Source: JBCCIM01 sp045106435
GTDB lineage: Bacteria; Bacteroidota; Rhodothermia; Rhodothermales; JAHQVL01
Reading direction: 5' to 3'
Assembly: GCA_045106435.1 (NCBI GenBank)
Contig: JBGCEN010000356.1
Span: forward strand, 1-31,170
DNA: 31,170 nucleotides
Each line of letters starts with the position of its first letter. Position 1 is the stretch's first letter. This document shows positions 1 through 8,031 of the stretch, piece by piece. A program made the translations under genes and the position numbers. The notes under the pieces are model-generated. The model did not search any database. It was given only the letters and a program-made list of their open reading frames with translations, and was not told the origin of the DNA.

Positions 1-28
1 CGAACATGTTTTTTCTGAACACCCCTAG

Positions 29-84
29 TTTAGGGTTTAGGGTATAGGGTTTAGGGTTTAGGGTTTAGGGTTTAGGGTTTAGGG
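29..84 (+). repeat. Telomere-type tandem array (TTTAGGG)8
   Basis: Eight contiguous 7-bp units, seven TTTAGGG and one TATAGGG (43-49). The plus strand carries eight GGG tracts separated by four bases, which fits the general pattern for a G-quadruplex. It lies upstream of a C-rich degenerate copy in opposite orientation (about 111-150), so the two could also pair. The unit equals the plant-type telomere repeat, but the neighbouring genes are bacterial. Confidence 0.95.
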
Positions 85-110
85 AATTCGAATCTCCCAA
101 ATCTATAAAC

Positions 111-152
111 CAACCTTGAACTCAGAACCTTGAACCCAGAACCCTAACCCAT
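111..152 (-). repeat. Degenerate GGGTTCA-type intergenic repeat, copy at the CYTH gene end
   Basis: On the minus strand this reads as degenerate GGGTT(C/T)(A/T) heptads. The TAG stop of the CYTH gene (144-146) is part of the repeat. Related copies lie at about 716-757, 6225-6270 and 29587-29620. Confidence 0.75.
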
Positions 153-659
153 ATCACTATACGAATGCGAGATCAAGTCATTATCTGAAACACCAAACAG
201 TATTTTCAATGCATTGCATTGTTCATCCAGCTCCTCGACTGATCTTAGCCCCTCTGTGTCGATAGCTTCTACCTCGAGAAAAGACCCCAGGCCTTTCACG
301 TGGTCCAGATGAATTTTAATATTGTCAATAAAATAGATATGCCGGCGCTTGTCGACCACGACCTTAATGCCCAGCGCTTTGGTCAACAATAATCGGAGCG
401 CTTTAGAAGATATCTTTTCAACAGGAAAAAGCATTACATCCGAAAGCTTTGGACCGGCTTGATCTGCCCGTTGATAGAAAATGAGCTTTCGCTCAATAGA
501 TCCCTCTCTCAATTTCAAACGCCCTGCCGGGACATTAAAGTAAGTATCTACCTGATGGTCTTCGCCAACATAACGCGCTCCTTTCTGCTCAAGAATGTCT
601 CTGGCCGGCGCATGATCTGCACACCGCGCCTTAAATTCGATAATCTTAATGTCCTTCAT
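144..659 (-). CDS. CYTH-domain protein (class IV adenylate cyclase CyaB-like)
   Basis: The product belongs to the CYTH (CyaB/thiamine triphosphatase) fold, whose members act on triphosphorylated substrates inside an eight-stranded tunnel. Visible family features are the N-terminal IEFKAR segment, standing for the charged ExExK strand, then DTYF, the basic GRLKLREG strand, FYQRADQAGPK, and the acidic LEVEAID strand near residue 130. Length, about 171 aa, is normal for a single CYTH domain. I chose the internal ATG at 657-659 because it places the first beta strand at the N-terminus; an in-frame upstream start at 713 would add 18 residues that do not look like the domain. The stop codon lies in a GGGTTAG-type repeat. 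Substrate (ATP, thiamine triphosphate or inorganic tripolyphosphate) cannot be told from sequence. It is followed upstream, same strand, by the SPOR gene. Confidence 0.85.
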   Translation of the reverse strand: MKDIKIIEFKARCADHAPARDILEQKGARYVGEDHQVDTYFNVPAGRLKLREGSIERKLIFYQRADQAGPKLSDVMLFPVEKISSKALRLLLTKALGIKVVVDKRRHIYFIDNIKIHLDHVKGLGSFLEVEAIDTEGLRSVEELDEQCNALKILFGVSDNDLISHSYSDMG

Positions 660-715
660 TTCACCATAAAGTATCTGGAGAGTATTTCTTCGTATGGACG
701 TTTCATACCACAAAC

Positions 716-757
716 ATCCAACTCAGAACGTTGAACCCAGAACTTTGAACCCTAAAG
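716..757 (-). repeat. Degenerate GGGTTCA-type repeat between the CYTH and SPOR genes
   Basis: On the minus strand it reads TTTAGGGTTCAAAG followed by TTCTGGGTTCAACG. The TAG stop of the SPOR gene (752-754) sits in its first heptad, as in the copy at 111-152. Confidence 0.7.
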
Positions 758-1186
758 CATCCTGTCGGGCACAACAAAAGCAGCAGGGAATTGGGCAGCC
801 ACTTTGTCGAGGATAGCACGGGCGTCATCACGTGTACGAAAGTGTCCAATACGGACCCTATAATACGGAGCAAGCTGTTTAATTTCGACAGGTAAAAAAC
901 CGACGCCAAATAAAGTTCGTTGCTCGCTATCAGGAATGGATTGCCACCAGACTTCAGCCGCAGCAACCACTTCTTCCGCTGCCGTTTTGTCTTGCGTAGA
1001 GTGAATTTGTATTTGAAATCCACGGACAACACCTCGTGAAAAGTGTGTTGTGTACTGAGAAGGCGATTGAGCAGTTGTACACGCAGACATGACAACCAGC
1101 ATACCAAAGGCGGCATATCGGCTGGAAAGGCCGGGAGGAGGGGCTAATCGGGTCAATCGATGTTTAAAACAGGATTTGTATCGCAT
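752..1186 (-). CDS. SPOR-domain lipoprotein
   Basis: A 144-aa exported protein. Residues 25-36 form a short hydrophobic segment ending in the lipobox VMSAC, so Cys36 would be lipidated. The rest is a single SPOR domain (about residues 55-140): the GFQIQIHST first strand, the alternating helix, then PYYRVRIGHFRTRDDA and a final FVVPDRM strand. SPOR domains bind glycan strands lacking stem peptides and often localise proteins to the division site or the periplasmic wall. The start is supported by an excellent AGGAGG ribosome site four bases before ATG (1184-1186). The N-terminus before the hydrophobic segment is long and basic for a lipoprotein signal. There is only about 40 bp between its stop and the upstream-most possible CYTH start, and the two genes may be co-transcribed. 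Confidence 0.87.
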   Translation of the reverse strand: MRYKSCFKHRLTRLAPPPGLSSRYAAFGMLVVMSACTTAQSPSQYTTHFSRGVVRGFQIQIHSTQDKTAAEEVVAAAEVWWQSIPDSEQRTLFGVGFLPVEIKQLAPYYRVRIGHFRTRDDARAILDKVAAQFPAAFVVPDRML

Positions 1187-1189
1187 GGG

Positions 1190-1196
1190 TCCTCCT
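1190..1196 (-). promoter_or_regulatory. Strong Shine-Dalgarno for the SPOR lipoprotein gene
   Basis: The minus strand reads AAAAGGAGGACCC directly before ATG. It is one of the few canonical Shine-Dalgarno sites in the window and fixes the start at 1186. Confidence 0.8.
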
Positions 1197-1279
1197 TTTA
1201 TTACTTGCGATTTCGGACCGTAAATCGTAGGATTAATGCGGTGCTAACACCTACACTCCCATAACATCTACCAAAGACC

Positions 1280-1537
1280 ATGCCCGGTGACAATCAGATT
1301 CCTAAAGGACTTGTGTTTTTCGCCCCAGACGCTTCACCTGCGTACAAACGCCGGCGGATTATCTTTGCCGTCATCGCAAGCCTTGCATGTCTGAGCATTA
1401 TTTGGCCCATATACCCTTTGTTTTCAACGATTTACCCTATGCTATTTAGCATCCCGTTTTCACTCGGCTGGCTCGTGATCTGGCTAATTATCACCATGGG
1501 TGCCTTGAGTTGGCTTTATAAATCGGAAAGCCAATAA
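1280..1537 (+). CDS. DUF3311-like small membrane protein
   Basis: An 85-aa protein with a polar N-terminus ending in the basic KRRR (about residues 23-26), then two hydrophobic segments, about 27-50 and 56-79, separated by a short loop rich in Pro and Tyr. Small two-helix proteins of this kind (DUF3311 and relatives) are commonly encoded directly before sodium/solute symporters and are thought to be accessory subunits. Here the symporter starts 27 bp downstream on the same strand, which supports that role. I place it in DUF3311 by context and topology rather than by a diagnostic motif. No clear ribosome site is visible before ATG 1280. Confidence 0.75.
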   Translation: MPGDNQIPKGLVFFAPDASPAYKRRRIIFAVIASLACLSIIWPIYPLFSTIYPMLFSIPFSLGWLVIWLIITMGALSWLYKSESQ

Positions 1538-1564
1538 TCTTTAGAACCTACCCCGGATTGCACA

Positions 1565-3082
1565 TTGGAAACCTGGCTCATTGCACTCATTGTTTGTGGA
1601 CTCTATCTCATTATTACCCTGATCATGGGTATTATTCCCGGCCGCTCGGTATCAAAAAGTGTCACGGGGTTTGTGGCCGGCGACAGGTCGATGAATGTTG
1701 TTGTGCTTTACTTTGTCATGGGTGCCTCCATCTTTTCTGCTTTTGCTTTTCTAGGAGGTCCCGGATGGGCGTATTCTAGAGGAGCGGCGGCATTCTACAT
1801 CATAGCCTATGGCATTGTAGGCATGATACCTTTGTATTTCTTTGGTCCCAAAACACGGCAAATTGGTGAAAAACTCGGGTTTGTAACCCAGGCAGAATTA
1901 CTGAGTCACAGATTTAGCAGCAAATGGCTTTCTGTGATCCTGGCTGTGCTCAGTATTGCAGTCTTTATCCCCTATCTAACGCTGCAGATGAAGGGCGCCG
2001 GCTACATCCTTGAAACCATTTCCGAAGGCCGAATTCCCGCCTGGATGGGTGCCTTGATTACCTATTTCATCGTTCTGCTTTATGTATTTAGCAGTGGCGT
2101 TATGGGGATAGGCTGGACCAATGCGTTCCAGGGCATTTTCATGATGATCATTGCCTGGTTTCTTGGCCTTTACCTACCCTACAAACTGTATGGGGGCGTT
2201 GGTGCCATGTTCACGCAGCTTGCAGAAGGACCATGGGCCGAGATGCTGACAACACCTGGCCTCACCAGCAGCGGCACACCGTGGGACTGGTGGGGATTCA
2301 GTTCGGCTGTAATTGTATCAGCGCTTGGCTTCTCGATGTGGCCCCATCTTTTCATGAAAAGCTACGCGGCGAAGAGTGATCGCTCACTGAGACTTACGCT
2401 TGTGCTATACCCCACATTTCAGATTTTCCTTGTCCCTATTCTTCTCATAGGGTTTGCAGGTATAATCGCATTCCCCGGCGTATCCCCTGCCGACACCATT
2501 GTGCCCTACATCCTTACACAAGAATCGATTGGCCTTTCGGGTTGGATCGTTGGCCTCGTTTGTGCCGGCACCCTTGCAGCCTCTATGTCCTCCGGCGACA
2601 CCATATTACATGCAGCGGCCTCAATTGGTATTCGCGATGGTGTCAACAAAATTGCCCCGGACCTCCTGAATGATCACCAACAAAGATTGTGGATACGTGT
2701 CCTTATTATCGTTATCAGTGCAATTGCCTACTACTTTGCTGTCGTTTCAGAGGTAGAAATCGTTCAACTCTTACTGGGCTCCTATGGCGGAGTGGCACAG
2801 ATTTTTCCATTGATTTTTGCAGCCTTTTATTGGCCAAGAGGCAATGGTAAAGGAGCCATTGCCGGCCTGGTAGCTGGACTGCTAGTCAATATGATATTTC
2901 TCGCGCAGCCCGAACTAAAACCTTTCCCGATGCACGAAGGCATCTATGGATTGCTAGCAAATATTGTTGTATTTATAATTGTTAGCTTAACAACGCCACC
3001 TGAGCCAATAGAAAAGTTACGCTTGTACACCCCCCTTAAAAAGAGCGAGATCAAGCAAGTTGAACTTGATTCAGCAAGCTAG
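1565..3082 (+). CDS. Sodium/solute symporter (SSS family)
   Basis: A 505-aa inner-membrane transporter with about 13 hydrophobic segments, the usual size and topology for the SSS family (PanF, PutP, ActP relatives). It couples substrate uptake to sodium. Family-typical stretches include FVAGDRSMN near residue 40, the following small-residue-rich helix with GASIFSAFAFLGGPGW, PHLFMKSYAAKS near 265, and the AGTLAASMSSGDTILHAAAS segment (about 340-360), which corresponds to the conserved sodium-binding helix 8. The start is a TTG at 1565, as no ATG fits the N-terminal helix. It follows the DUF3311-like gene by 27 bp and is almost certainly co-transcribed with it. Substrate is not predictable; small carboxylates, amino acids and sugars are all possible. 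Confidence 0.9.
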   Translation: METWLIALIVCGLYLIITLIMGIIPGRSVSKSVTGFVAGDRSMNVVVLYFVMGASIFSAFAFLGGPGWAYSRGAAAFYIIAYGIVGMIPLYFFGPKTRQIGEKLGFVTQAELLSHRFSSKWLSVILAVLSIAVFIPYLTLQMKGAGYILETISEGRIPAWMGALITYFIVLLYVFSSGVMGIGWTNAFQGIFMMIIAWFLGLYLPYKLYGGVGAMFTQLAEGPWAEMLTTPGLTSSGTPWDWWGFSSAVIVSALGFSMWPHLFMKSYAAKSDRSLRLTLVLYPTFQIFLVPILLIGFAGIIAFPGVSPADTIVPYILTQESIGLSGWIVGLVCAGTLAASMSSGDTILHAAASIGIRDGVNKIAPDLLNDHQQRLWIRVLIIVISAIAYYFAVVSEVEIVQLLLGSYGGVAQIFPLIFAAFYWPRGNGKGAIAGLVAGLLVNMIFLAQPELKPFPMHEGIYGLLANIVVFIIVSLTTPPEPIEKLRLYTPLKKSEIKQVELDSAS

Positions 3083-3278
3083 GGCAGACTTGTTGATATT
3101 GTTGGGTGCGAATTGATGGGGAGAAAGAGGGAGAAGAGGATTTGTTTTTTCTCTCTTCTCGGTAACCCTCTTCATACATGAACAGTTTAAAAACTAACTT
3201 AACACAAGCTGCAGTAAATTGTATGCTATCAGTATATAGTCCTCTTCAATAATCCATAATGCATCCTTCACTGGTCAA

Positions 3279-3848
3279 ATGGACGCTTTCGAAGTAGCTG
3301 GTATTACAATTAGGCTTGTTCGTGGTGATATAACCAATGAGCAGGTTGATGCCATCGTAAATGCAGCGAACAGCAGTCTCATGGGCGGCGGTGGCGTAGA
3401 TGGAGCTATACACAAAAAAGGGGGGCCAGATATACTCGAAGAGTGTAAAGTAATTAGAAGTGAGCTATACCCAGATGGCTTACCGACCGGCGAAGCCATC
3501 TCTACGACCGCCGGCGCAATGCCGGCAAAACGCGTTATTCACACGGTTGGCCCTGTATGGAATGGCGGAGAAGAAAACGAGTCCAATCTCCTCGCCAATG
3601 CCTATAGAAATTCGCTCATGCAGGCACGTCATGAGAGCCTGAGATCTATCGCATTCCCTTCTATTAGCACAGGCGTTTATGGATACCCGATTAATGAAGC
3701 CAGTAAAATTGCCCTGAAAACTGTTGCCGCTTATATCTCTAATCATAAAGAGAATTTTGATGAAGTTCGATTTGTTCTTTTCTCAGATAAAGATCTCGAG
3801 ATATATAGAACGAGCATCAATGAATACCTCACTGATTTAAAAGGTTGA
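3279..3848 (+). CDS. Macro-domain protein (O-acetyl-ADP-ribose deacetylase, MacroD/YmdB-like)
   Basis: A 189-aa cytosolic single macro domain. It binds ADP-ribose and in this clade removes O-acetyl or aspartyl/glutamyl-linked ADP-ribose groups. Diagnostic features are DAIVNAANSSLMGGGGVDGAIH (residues about 24-45; Asn28, Asn31 and Asp41 correspond to catalytic or ligand positions of the MacroD group) and the phosphate loop STGVYGYP (130-137). Length is slightly above the minimal domain and nothing else is attached. The ATG at 3279 gives a complete first strand. It stands alone: about 200 bp from the upstream symporter and 160 bp from the next gene, so there is no toxin partner or ADP-ribosyltransferase beside it. 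Confidence 0.93.
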   Translation: MDAFEVAGITIRLVRGDITNEQVDAIVNAANSSLMGGGGVDGAIHKKGGPDILEECKVIRSELYPDGLPTGEAISTTAGAMPAKRVIHTVGPVWNGGEENESNLLANAYRNSLMQARHESLRSIAFPSISTGVYGYPINEASKIALKTVAAYISNHKENFDEVRFVLFSDKDLEIYRTSINEYLTDLKG

Positions 3849-3876
3849 TACACCCAATATCACCCTCGTACAACAT

Positions 3877-3916
3877 TTCTACATTCAGCAGTTCTACATT
3901 CAGCAGTTCTACATTC
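3877..3916 (+). repeat. 15-bp tandem repeat, 2.7 copies
   Basis: The unit TTCTACATTCAGCAG occurs at 3877-3891 and 3892-3906, followed by a 10-base partial copy. It begins 28 bp after the macro-domain stop codon. The copies are identical, indicating recent slippage. Confidence 0.9.
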
Positions 3917-4010
3917 TTAAGCCGCTTTCCTCCTTCGCCGATACTATCGACGTAACCCTCCATCCGACTACCACAGATCCTGGCTTTCCCACAAACCAAC
4001 CGGCCTGGTC

Positions 4011-4859
4011 ATGTCAATTTTTCGTGCCATCAATCCTTTTATCGTACTTTCGTTCAGCCTGCTTGTAGCTACAGGATGTAATGCCTTCGAGTTTATGTAT
4101 AGCGAAGACAGCGATGAGCCAGATGTCTTACTGGACGACGCCCGCATTGCTTTGCAAAATGGCGATGCTGAAAAAGCCATCGGCTTGCTAGAAAAAGCGC
4201 TGGAGAAGGCCCCAGAAAATTCAGAAATAAAGATTCAGTTGTCATCCGCACTTTTTCAGGCAAACGACATTGATCTCTTGGTGATGAAAGATCTGGCAGA
4301 ATTTATTTCTGAAACGCCGGCTTCCAAACGTAAAATCGTACAATTTACGGCCGCCACAAACATGCCAGCCTGTAATTTTCGTGATGATATTTCCACAACA
4401 ACAACCCTCGATTTCTCACAAGATCCAGCATACCAGCTGTTGCTCGGAAATGTAGATGTACTCCAGCGCGCCCTTGACTTGCTTTATGACACGCTGGGCT
4501 CAGAAGATGCTGCTGCACTTTCCGAAAATATACTTAGCAACGCACATCTGATGCGGGCAATTTCAAACATGGCCGTCTCCATCATTGAAATTAAACTGCA
4601 AGCAGACGCAGCTCAGGCCTCTCTTCACCGACTGCCTAATGGTAGCATTGGATATTGCGCCGAAAACGATGCTGCGCTCGCTCAGCTCGAATCATTTATC
4701 GTCTGTGAAAAACTGCCCGCCATTGATATGGCTGTAAGCGACCTCGTTAGCCGGCAAGCACTTTTCAGTAGTAGCGACAGTGAATTAGCGGATGCGGTTG
4801 CCAGTGCAAGAGAAGAAATCACGCGCGCAATTACCGTCAGCTGTCAGCCTGCCAATTAG
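4011..4859 (+). CDS. TPR-containing lipoprotein of unknown function
   Basis: A 282-aa protein with a signal peptide ending in a lipobox (LLVATGC, Cys23), so probably membrane-anchored in the periplasm. After an acidic linker (SEDSDEPD), residues about 43-85 form one to two tetratricopeptide units with ALQNGDAEKAIGLLEKALEKAPENSEI. The remainder is mainly helical, contains isolated cysteines, and resembles no family I recognise. The next gene, on the same strand 127 bp away, encodes an outer-membrane beta-barrel protein. Small TPR lipoproteins often precede such proteins in Bacteroidota, so a joint envelope role is plausible but unproven. Confidence 0.8.
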   Translation: MSIFRAINPFIVLSFSLLVATGCNAFEFMYSEDSDEPDVLLDDARIALQNGDAEKAIGLLEKALEKAPENSEIKIQLSSALFQANDIDLLVMKDLAEFISETPASKRKIVQFTAATNMPACNFRDDISTTTTLDFSQDPAYQLLLGNVDVLQRALDLLYDTLGSEDAAALSENILSNAHLMRAISNMAVSIIEIKLQADAAQASLHRLPNGSIGYCAENDAALAQLESFIVCEKLPAIDMAVSDLVSRQALFSSSDSELADAVASAREEITRAITVSCQPAN

Positions 4860-4986
4860 CTGCAACTGATTTAGCAGCATTCTTACTGCCAAGATTCAGT
4901 GTTGCTTTGTTCTGTGTAACCATTTTCTGTGTTGCCACCCTCTATACGCTATCTCAGCGACCAAATTTTCCTATTCGGTAAAAATC

Positions 4987-6192
4987 ATGAAGCATCTTCT
5001 CCTGCTGCTTTTCCTTACTATTTTTGCAGTACCAGCCCTTGCACAACAGCAATTACCAGCAACCCGGTCGTTTGTCCCTTTGCCTAACTCATTAGCCATG
5101 GGAGACGCTGTAGTGGCGCTGCCGATGCAGCAGTCGGCGTTTTTCTTTAATCCGGCACACGCGGCCTATGCTAAATTCCACGTCACTATTGCAGGGGTAC
5201 GCGTTGGCGCAAGCAGCACACTCCCCGATCAAATCTCGTTTTTCAAAGACGACTTACAGCCAGCTGTAGATGAAGGTATTGATAATCTGGACAATGAGCG
5301 GCTCAAATCGCTTTATGACCAAACACTTGCCATCGGCCGGCAAAGCACATTTCTTGACGTAGACGTTCTTGCCCCATCAGCCGGATTTCATATTGGGCCC
5401 GTTGGCGTGGGTGTTGGTATTTTTGGCAGCTCTACTATTGGGTATCGCTTTCCTGATGGCGGCGGCGGATTGCCACTGGTACAGGTTACAGCCATGGCAG
5501 ACGCGATGGCCGTAGGTACCGCCGGCCTTAATCTTACCAAATTCGGCGTTACCGGACTTTCGGTGGGTATCACGGCAAAGTATACACAGCGGTACGTGAC
5601 GCTGAAAAACAAACCCCTCGACGCCATTTCGTCTGAAGAACCTTTTGATCTCCTCTCGGCAAACCGAGCGAGCGTAGACCTCGGGTTTATGTATGAACTG
5701 CCTTTTCTAAACAAGTTACCGGGCAATTTTCAACTTGGCCTTGCTTTGTATGATATTGCCGGTGCGCCATTTGATTTTTCTCATGAAAGCACACTTCAAG
5801 GAGAGTCTACGGCTGAATCAATTGAGCAAGATATTGAAGCGGCCAATACGGTTTTTGAAGTACAGCCTTCATTCAGATTTGGCGTTGGATATACATTGCC
5901 GAAACTACCAGGTGGCCTGTTAGATGAAACAGGCATCACGCTTGACTACGTTGGCACACAAAATCCGGCCCTTGATCAAGCTTTCTTTGCACACCTGCGC
6001 GTTGGCGCACAAGCGCGTGTTAAATTCTTTTCCCTTCGCGCCGGCCTGAACCAGGGATACCCTACAGTAGGCGGTGGATTGAGCCTTGGCTTTGTTGATA
6101 TCGACTATGCCTATTATGGCGTTGAACAAGGCCGCTATCCAGGCCAACTGCCAAGCTGGCATCACGCAGCCCAATTAAGATTTGGGTTCTAA
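4987..6192 (+). CDS. PorV/TraF-like outer-membrane beta-barrel protein
   Basis: A 401-aa protein with a classical signal peptide (hydrophobic core 3-15, cleavage after PALA at about residue 19). The mature protein opens with RSFVPLPNSLAMGDAVVALP and SAFFFNPAHAAY. That opening, 'small glycine/alanine stretch then FFNPA', is characteristic of PorV/TraF-like FadL-fold barrels. The rest is rich in alternating aromatic strands and turns, ending in QLRFGF with the C-terminal aromatic expected of an outer-membrane protein. PorV proteins help type IX secretion cargo reach the surface, but many paralogues have no known task and I do not assign that function here. A perfect 12-bp hairpin follows the stop. 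Confidence 0.8.
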   Translation: MKHLLLLLFLTIFAVPALAQQQLPATRSFVPLPNSLAMGDAVVALPMQQSAFFFNPAHAAYAKFHVTIAGVRVGASSTLPDQISFFKDDLQPAVDEGIDNLDNERLKSLYDQTLAIGRQSTFLDVDVLAPSAGFHIGPVGVGVGIFGSSTIGYRFPDGGGGLPLVQVTAMADAMAVGTAGLNLTKFGVTGLSVGITAKYTQRYVTLKNKPLDAISSEEPFDLLSANRASVDLGFMYELPFLNKLPGNFQLGLALYDIAGAPFDFSHESTLQGESTAESIEQDIEAANTVFEVQPSFRFGVGYTLPKLPGGLLDETGITLDYVGTQNPALDQAFFAHLRVGAQARVKFFSLRAGLNQGYPTVGGGLSLGFVDIDYAYYGVEQGRYPGQLPSWHHAAQLRFGF

Positions 6193-6195
6193 CTG

Positions 6196-6223
6196 GAGTA
6201 ACAGAAATGCTTTTCTGTTACTC
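6196..6223 (+). terminator. Stem-loop after the PorV-like gene
   Basis: A perfect 12-bp stem (GAGTAACAGAAA, 6196-6207, with its complement at 6212-6223) and a four-base loop, starting four bases after the stop codon. There is no U-tract on the plus strand, so it may protect or mark the 3' end rather than terminate by itself. The next gene is convergent. Confidence 0.6.
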
Positions 6224-6224
6224 G

Positions 6225-6270
6225 TTCCGGGTTCAATGTTCAGGGTTTTGGGTTCTTTCTGGGAAGAACT
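6225..6270 (+). repeat. Degenerate GGGTTCA-type repeat between convergent genes
   Basis: The plus strand shows CCGGGTTCAATGTTCAGGGTTTTGGGTTC in consecutive degenerate heptads. It directly follows the 6196-6223 hairpin. Confidence 0.6.
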
Positions 6271-6299
6271 GCGATACGCGACAGAGCATGGTAACTGAA

Positions 6300-7067
6300 T
6301 CAGTCGCCACTGATTATGCCGCCCAGAATGTCTCCTCCGATGCCGGCGGCACCTCTGCTTTCTCCTTTTCTTCCGTAGCGGTTGGCAGCCATGATCCTGC
6401 CTGCGAGTCTTGATAAGGGTAGGCTTTGTAGCAGTACAGGGCCCGGACCTGTTAATGTTGCCAGAAACAATCCTTCGCCGCCAAACAGAGCATTTTTAAA
6501 CCCTCGCACCATTTCGATGTCATAATCCACCGATGGTGCAAAAGCAGCAAGACAGCCTGTATCTACTTTGAGTCTTTCGCCAGCTTGCAAGGTACGCTGA
6601 ACGATTGTGCCACCTGCATGGATAAACGCCAGACCCTCTCCTTCCAACTTCTGCAAAATAAAGCCTTCACCACCAAAAAAGCCGGCGCCCAGTTTTTTGG
6701 TAAATTCTATTTCAACTTCAATACCGCGAGCAGCACACAAGAAAGCATCTTTTTGGCAGATAAACCGACCACCAAGCTCCGAAAGATCGAGCGGCACAAT
6801 TTTACCGGGATACGGTGCACTAAATGAGACACGGGCTTTGCCACGCCCTGTATGAAGAAAAGTGGTTATGAAAAAAGATTCACCGGTCAGCATTCGTTTG
6901 AATCCTTTAAACATGCCGCCCCCCGTATCCGTCTGCATCTCGATGTCCTGATCCATATACATCATGGTGCCGGCCTCAGCACGGACCCCTTCTCCAGGGT
7001 CTAGCTCAATCTCCACCACCTGCATGTCATCCCCATAAATCGTATAATCAATTACATCAGCAGCCAT
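6300..7067 (-). CDS. AIM24 / TIGR00266 family protein
   Basis: A 255-aa soluble protein of the AIM24 (TIGR00266) family, which forms a double-psi-like beta fold and has no established biochemical role. Typical landmarks are VEIELDPGEGVRAEAGTMMYMD (about 18-40), the glycine-rich GGGMFKGFKRMLTGESFFITTF, FICQKDAFLCA, GFFGGEGFILQKLEGEG, VDTGCLAAFAPSVDYDIEMV, and a second FGGEGLFLATLTGPGPVLLQSLP. A glycine-rich C-terminal tail (GIGGDILGGIISGD) is usual for the bacterial members. The ATG at 7065-7067 gives a complete N-terminus. It is convergent with the PorV-like gene and divergent from the TfoX-like gene. Confidence 0.9.
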   Translation of the reverse strand: MAADVIDYTIYGDDMQVVEIELDPGEGVRAEAGTMMYMDQDIEMQTDTGGGMFKGFKRMLTGESFFITTFLHTGRGKARVSFSAPYPGKIVPLDLSELGGRFICQKDAFLCAARGIEVEIEFTKKLGAGFFGGEGFILQKLEGEGLAFIHAGGTIVQRTLQAGERLKVDTGCLAAFAPSVDYDIEMVRGFKNALFGGEGLFLATLTGPGPVLLQSLPLSRLAGRIMAANRYGRKGESRGAAGIGGDILGGIISGD

Positions 7068-7137
7068 GTATGTTTCCGCGTTTAATGGTTGAATGTGATC
7101 CAGTTGCGTGTCTTTACTCTTTCGATGTCAACCTGAG

Positions 7138-7434
7138 ATGGTTTCACCAGAAACGCCCGTCGAGCAATTAATAAACATCGGCCCTAAATCAGCCAAATGG
7201 CTGAAAGAAGTTGGAATATCTACATTAGCTGATTTGCAAAGGGCCGGCGCGGTACTCGCCTACAAAATATTACAGCATCGCTTTAAAGGCATCAACATAC
7301 TGATGCTTTACGGTCTCTACGGAGCGTTAAACAACAGACACTGTAACAGCCTGTCACCCGAGGAAAAAGAGTCACTAAAATCTGCAGCAGCCGAGGCCGT
7401 ACAAATTTCCTTTGATGATATGGAGGCGTGTTAA
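7138..7434 (+). CDS. TfoX C-terminal domain protein
   Basis: A 98-aa protein made of a lone TfoX C-terminal domain, a helix-hairpin-helix-like unit. The signature is LINIGPKSAKWLKEVGISTLADLQRAGAVLAYKIL, followed by the conserved LYGLYGAL segment. In gamma-proteobacterial TfoX/Sxy this domain follows a competence-related N-terminal domain; here that domain is absent, as in many environmental bacteria, so a role in competence should not be assumed. I take the ATG at 7138 over the GTG at 7108 because the first ten extra residues look non-native. It is divergent from the AIM24 gene and ends ten bases before the convergent pyrophosphatase gene. Confidence 0.85.
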   Translation: MVSPETPVEQLINIGPKSAKWLKEVGISTLADLQRAGAVLAYKILQHRFKGINILMLYGLYGALNNRHCNSLSPEEKESLKSAAAEAVQISFDDMEAC

Positions 7435-7443
7435 GCGCTTCAG

Positions 7444-8031
7444 TTATTCCAACACATCTGCTGGTTCTTCAACCTCTTCCCCGAACTTCTCCTGATATTG
7501 CTCCATAGCCTTCATCACAACAGATCTTGCTTTGTCAGGCCCCAGGAAATTATCAACTTTAACTTCCTTTTCTTCCAGCATTTTATAGTCTTCGAAAAAG
7601 CGTTTCACTTCCCGAAGCATATGCTCAGGTAATTCCCAGATATGGTAAAAGCCGTTGTATGCGGGGTCGTCCAGATGAATACAGATAATTTTCTCATCAA
7701 GCTGTCCTTCATCTAACATTTCCATTACGCCGATCGGACGAGCTCTCAAAATACTCAACGGAGCAACCGGCTCCTGCATAATCACCAATACATCAAGTGG
7801 GTCATTATCATCACCCAATGTTTGAGGGATAAATCCGTAGTTGGCCGGGTAAATAACAGAGGAGTAGAGTACCCGATCTACGCGTATTAAACCGGTTTCT
7901 TTATCAAGCTCGTATTTAATCTTACCGCCTTTTGGAATCTCGATAACTGCCTGAAATGATTCTGGGGCGTCTTCACCAATCGACACCTCGTGCCATGCGT
8001 GAGCGGTTCGTCTTGGGATATGGGAATTCAT
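7444..8031 (-). CDS. ppa: Inorganic pyrophosphatase (family I)
   Basis: A soluble enzyme that hydrolyses pyrophosphate to two phosphates and so pulls biosynthetic reactions forward. The family I signature is DNDPLDVLV. Asp75, Asp77 and Asp80 match the E. coli metal ligands Asp65, Asp67 and Asp70; Asp107, Asp112 and Lys114 match Asp97, Asp102 and Lys104; Glu31, the following Lys and Arg53 complete the site. At 195 aa it is slightly longer than E. coli Ppa, with an acidic C-terminal tail (GEEVEEPADVLE). The ATG at 8029-8031 is followed by a short polar leader typical of the Bacteroidota type. It lies downstream of egtD on the same strand but about 260 bp away, and probably has its own promoter. 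Confidence 0.97.
   Translation of the reverse strand: MNSHIPRRTAHAWHEVSIGEDAPESFQAVIEIPKGGKIKYELDKETGLIRVDRVLYSSVIYPANYGFIPQTLGDDNDPLDVLVIMQEPVAPLSILRARPIGVMEMLDEGQLDEKIICIHLDDPAYNGFYHIWELPEHMLREVKRFFEDYKMLEEKEVKVDNFLGPDKARSVVMKAMEQYQEKFGEEVEEPADVLE

Noticed and set aside
29..152. CRISPR array or eukaryotic telomere
   Set aside because: There are no spacers or cas genes, and the array joins bacterial genes; it is a short tandem repeat.
3110..3180. Possible terminator after the symporter (AAGAGGGAGAAGAGG with CTCTTCTCGG...CCCTCTT)
   Set aside because: Pairing needs a five-base bulge and the U-run is in the loop rather than after the stem; too weak to call.
6225..6413. Small plus-strand frame after the PorV-like gene
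   Set aside because: It overlaps the degenerate heptad repeat and the antisense of the AIM24 gene; no coding signature.
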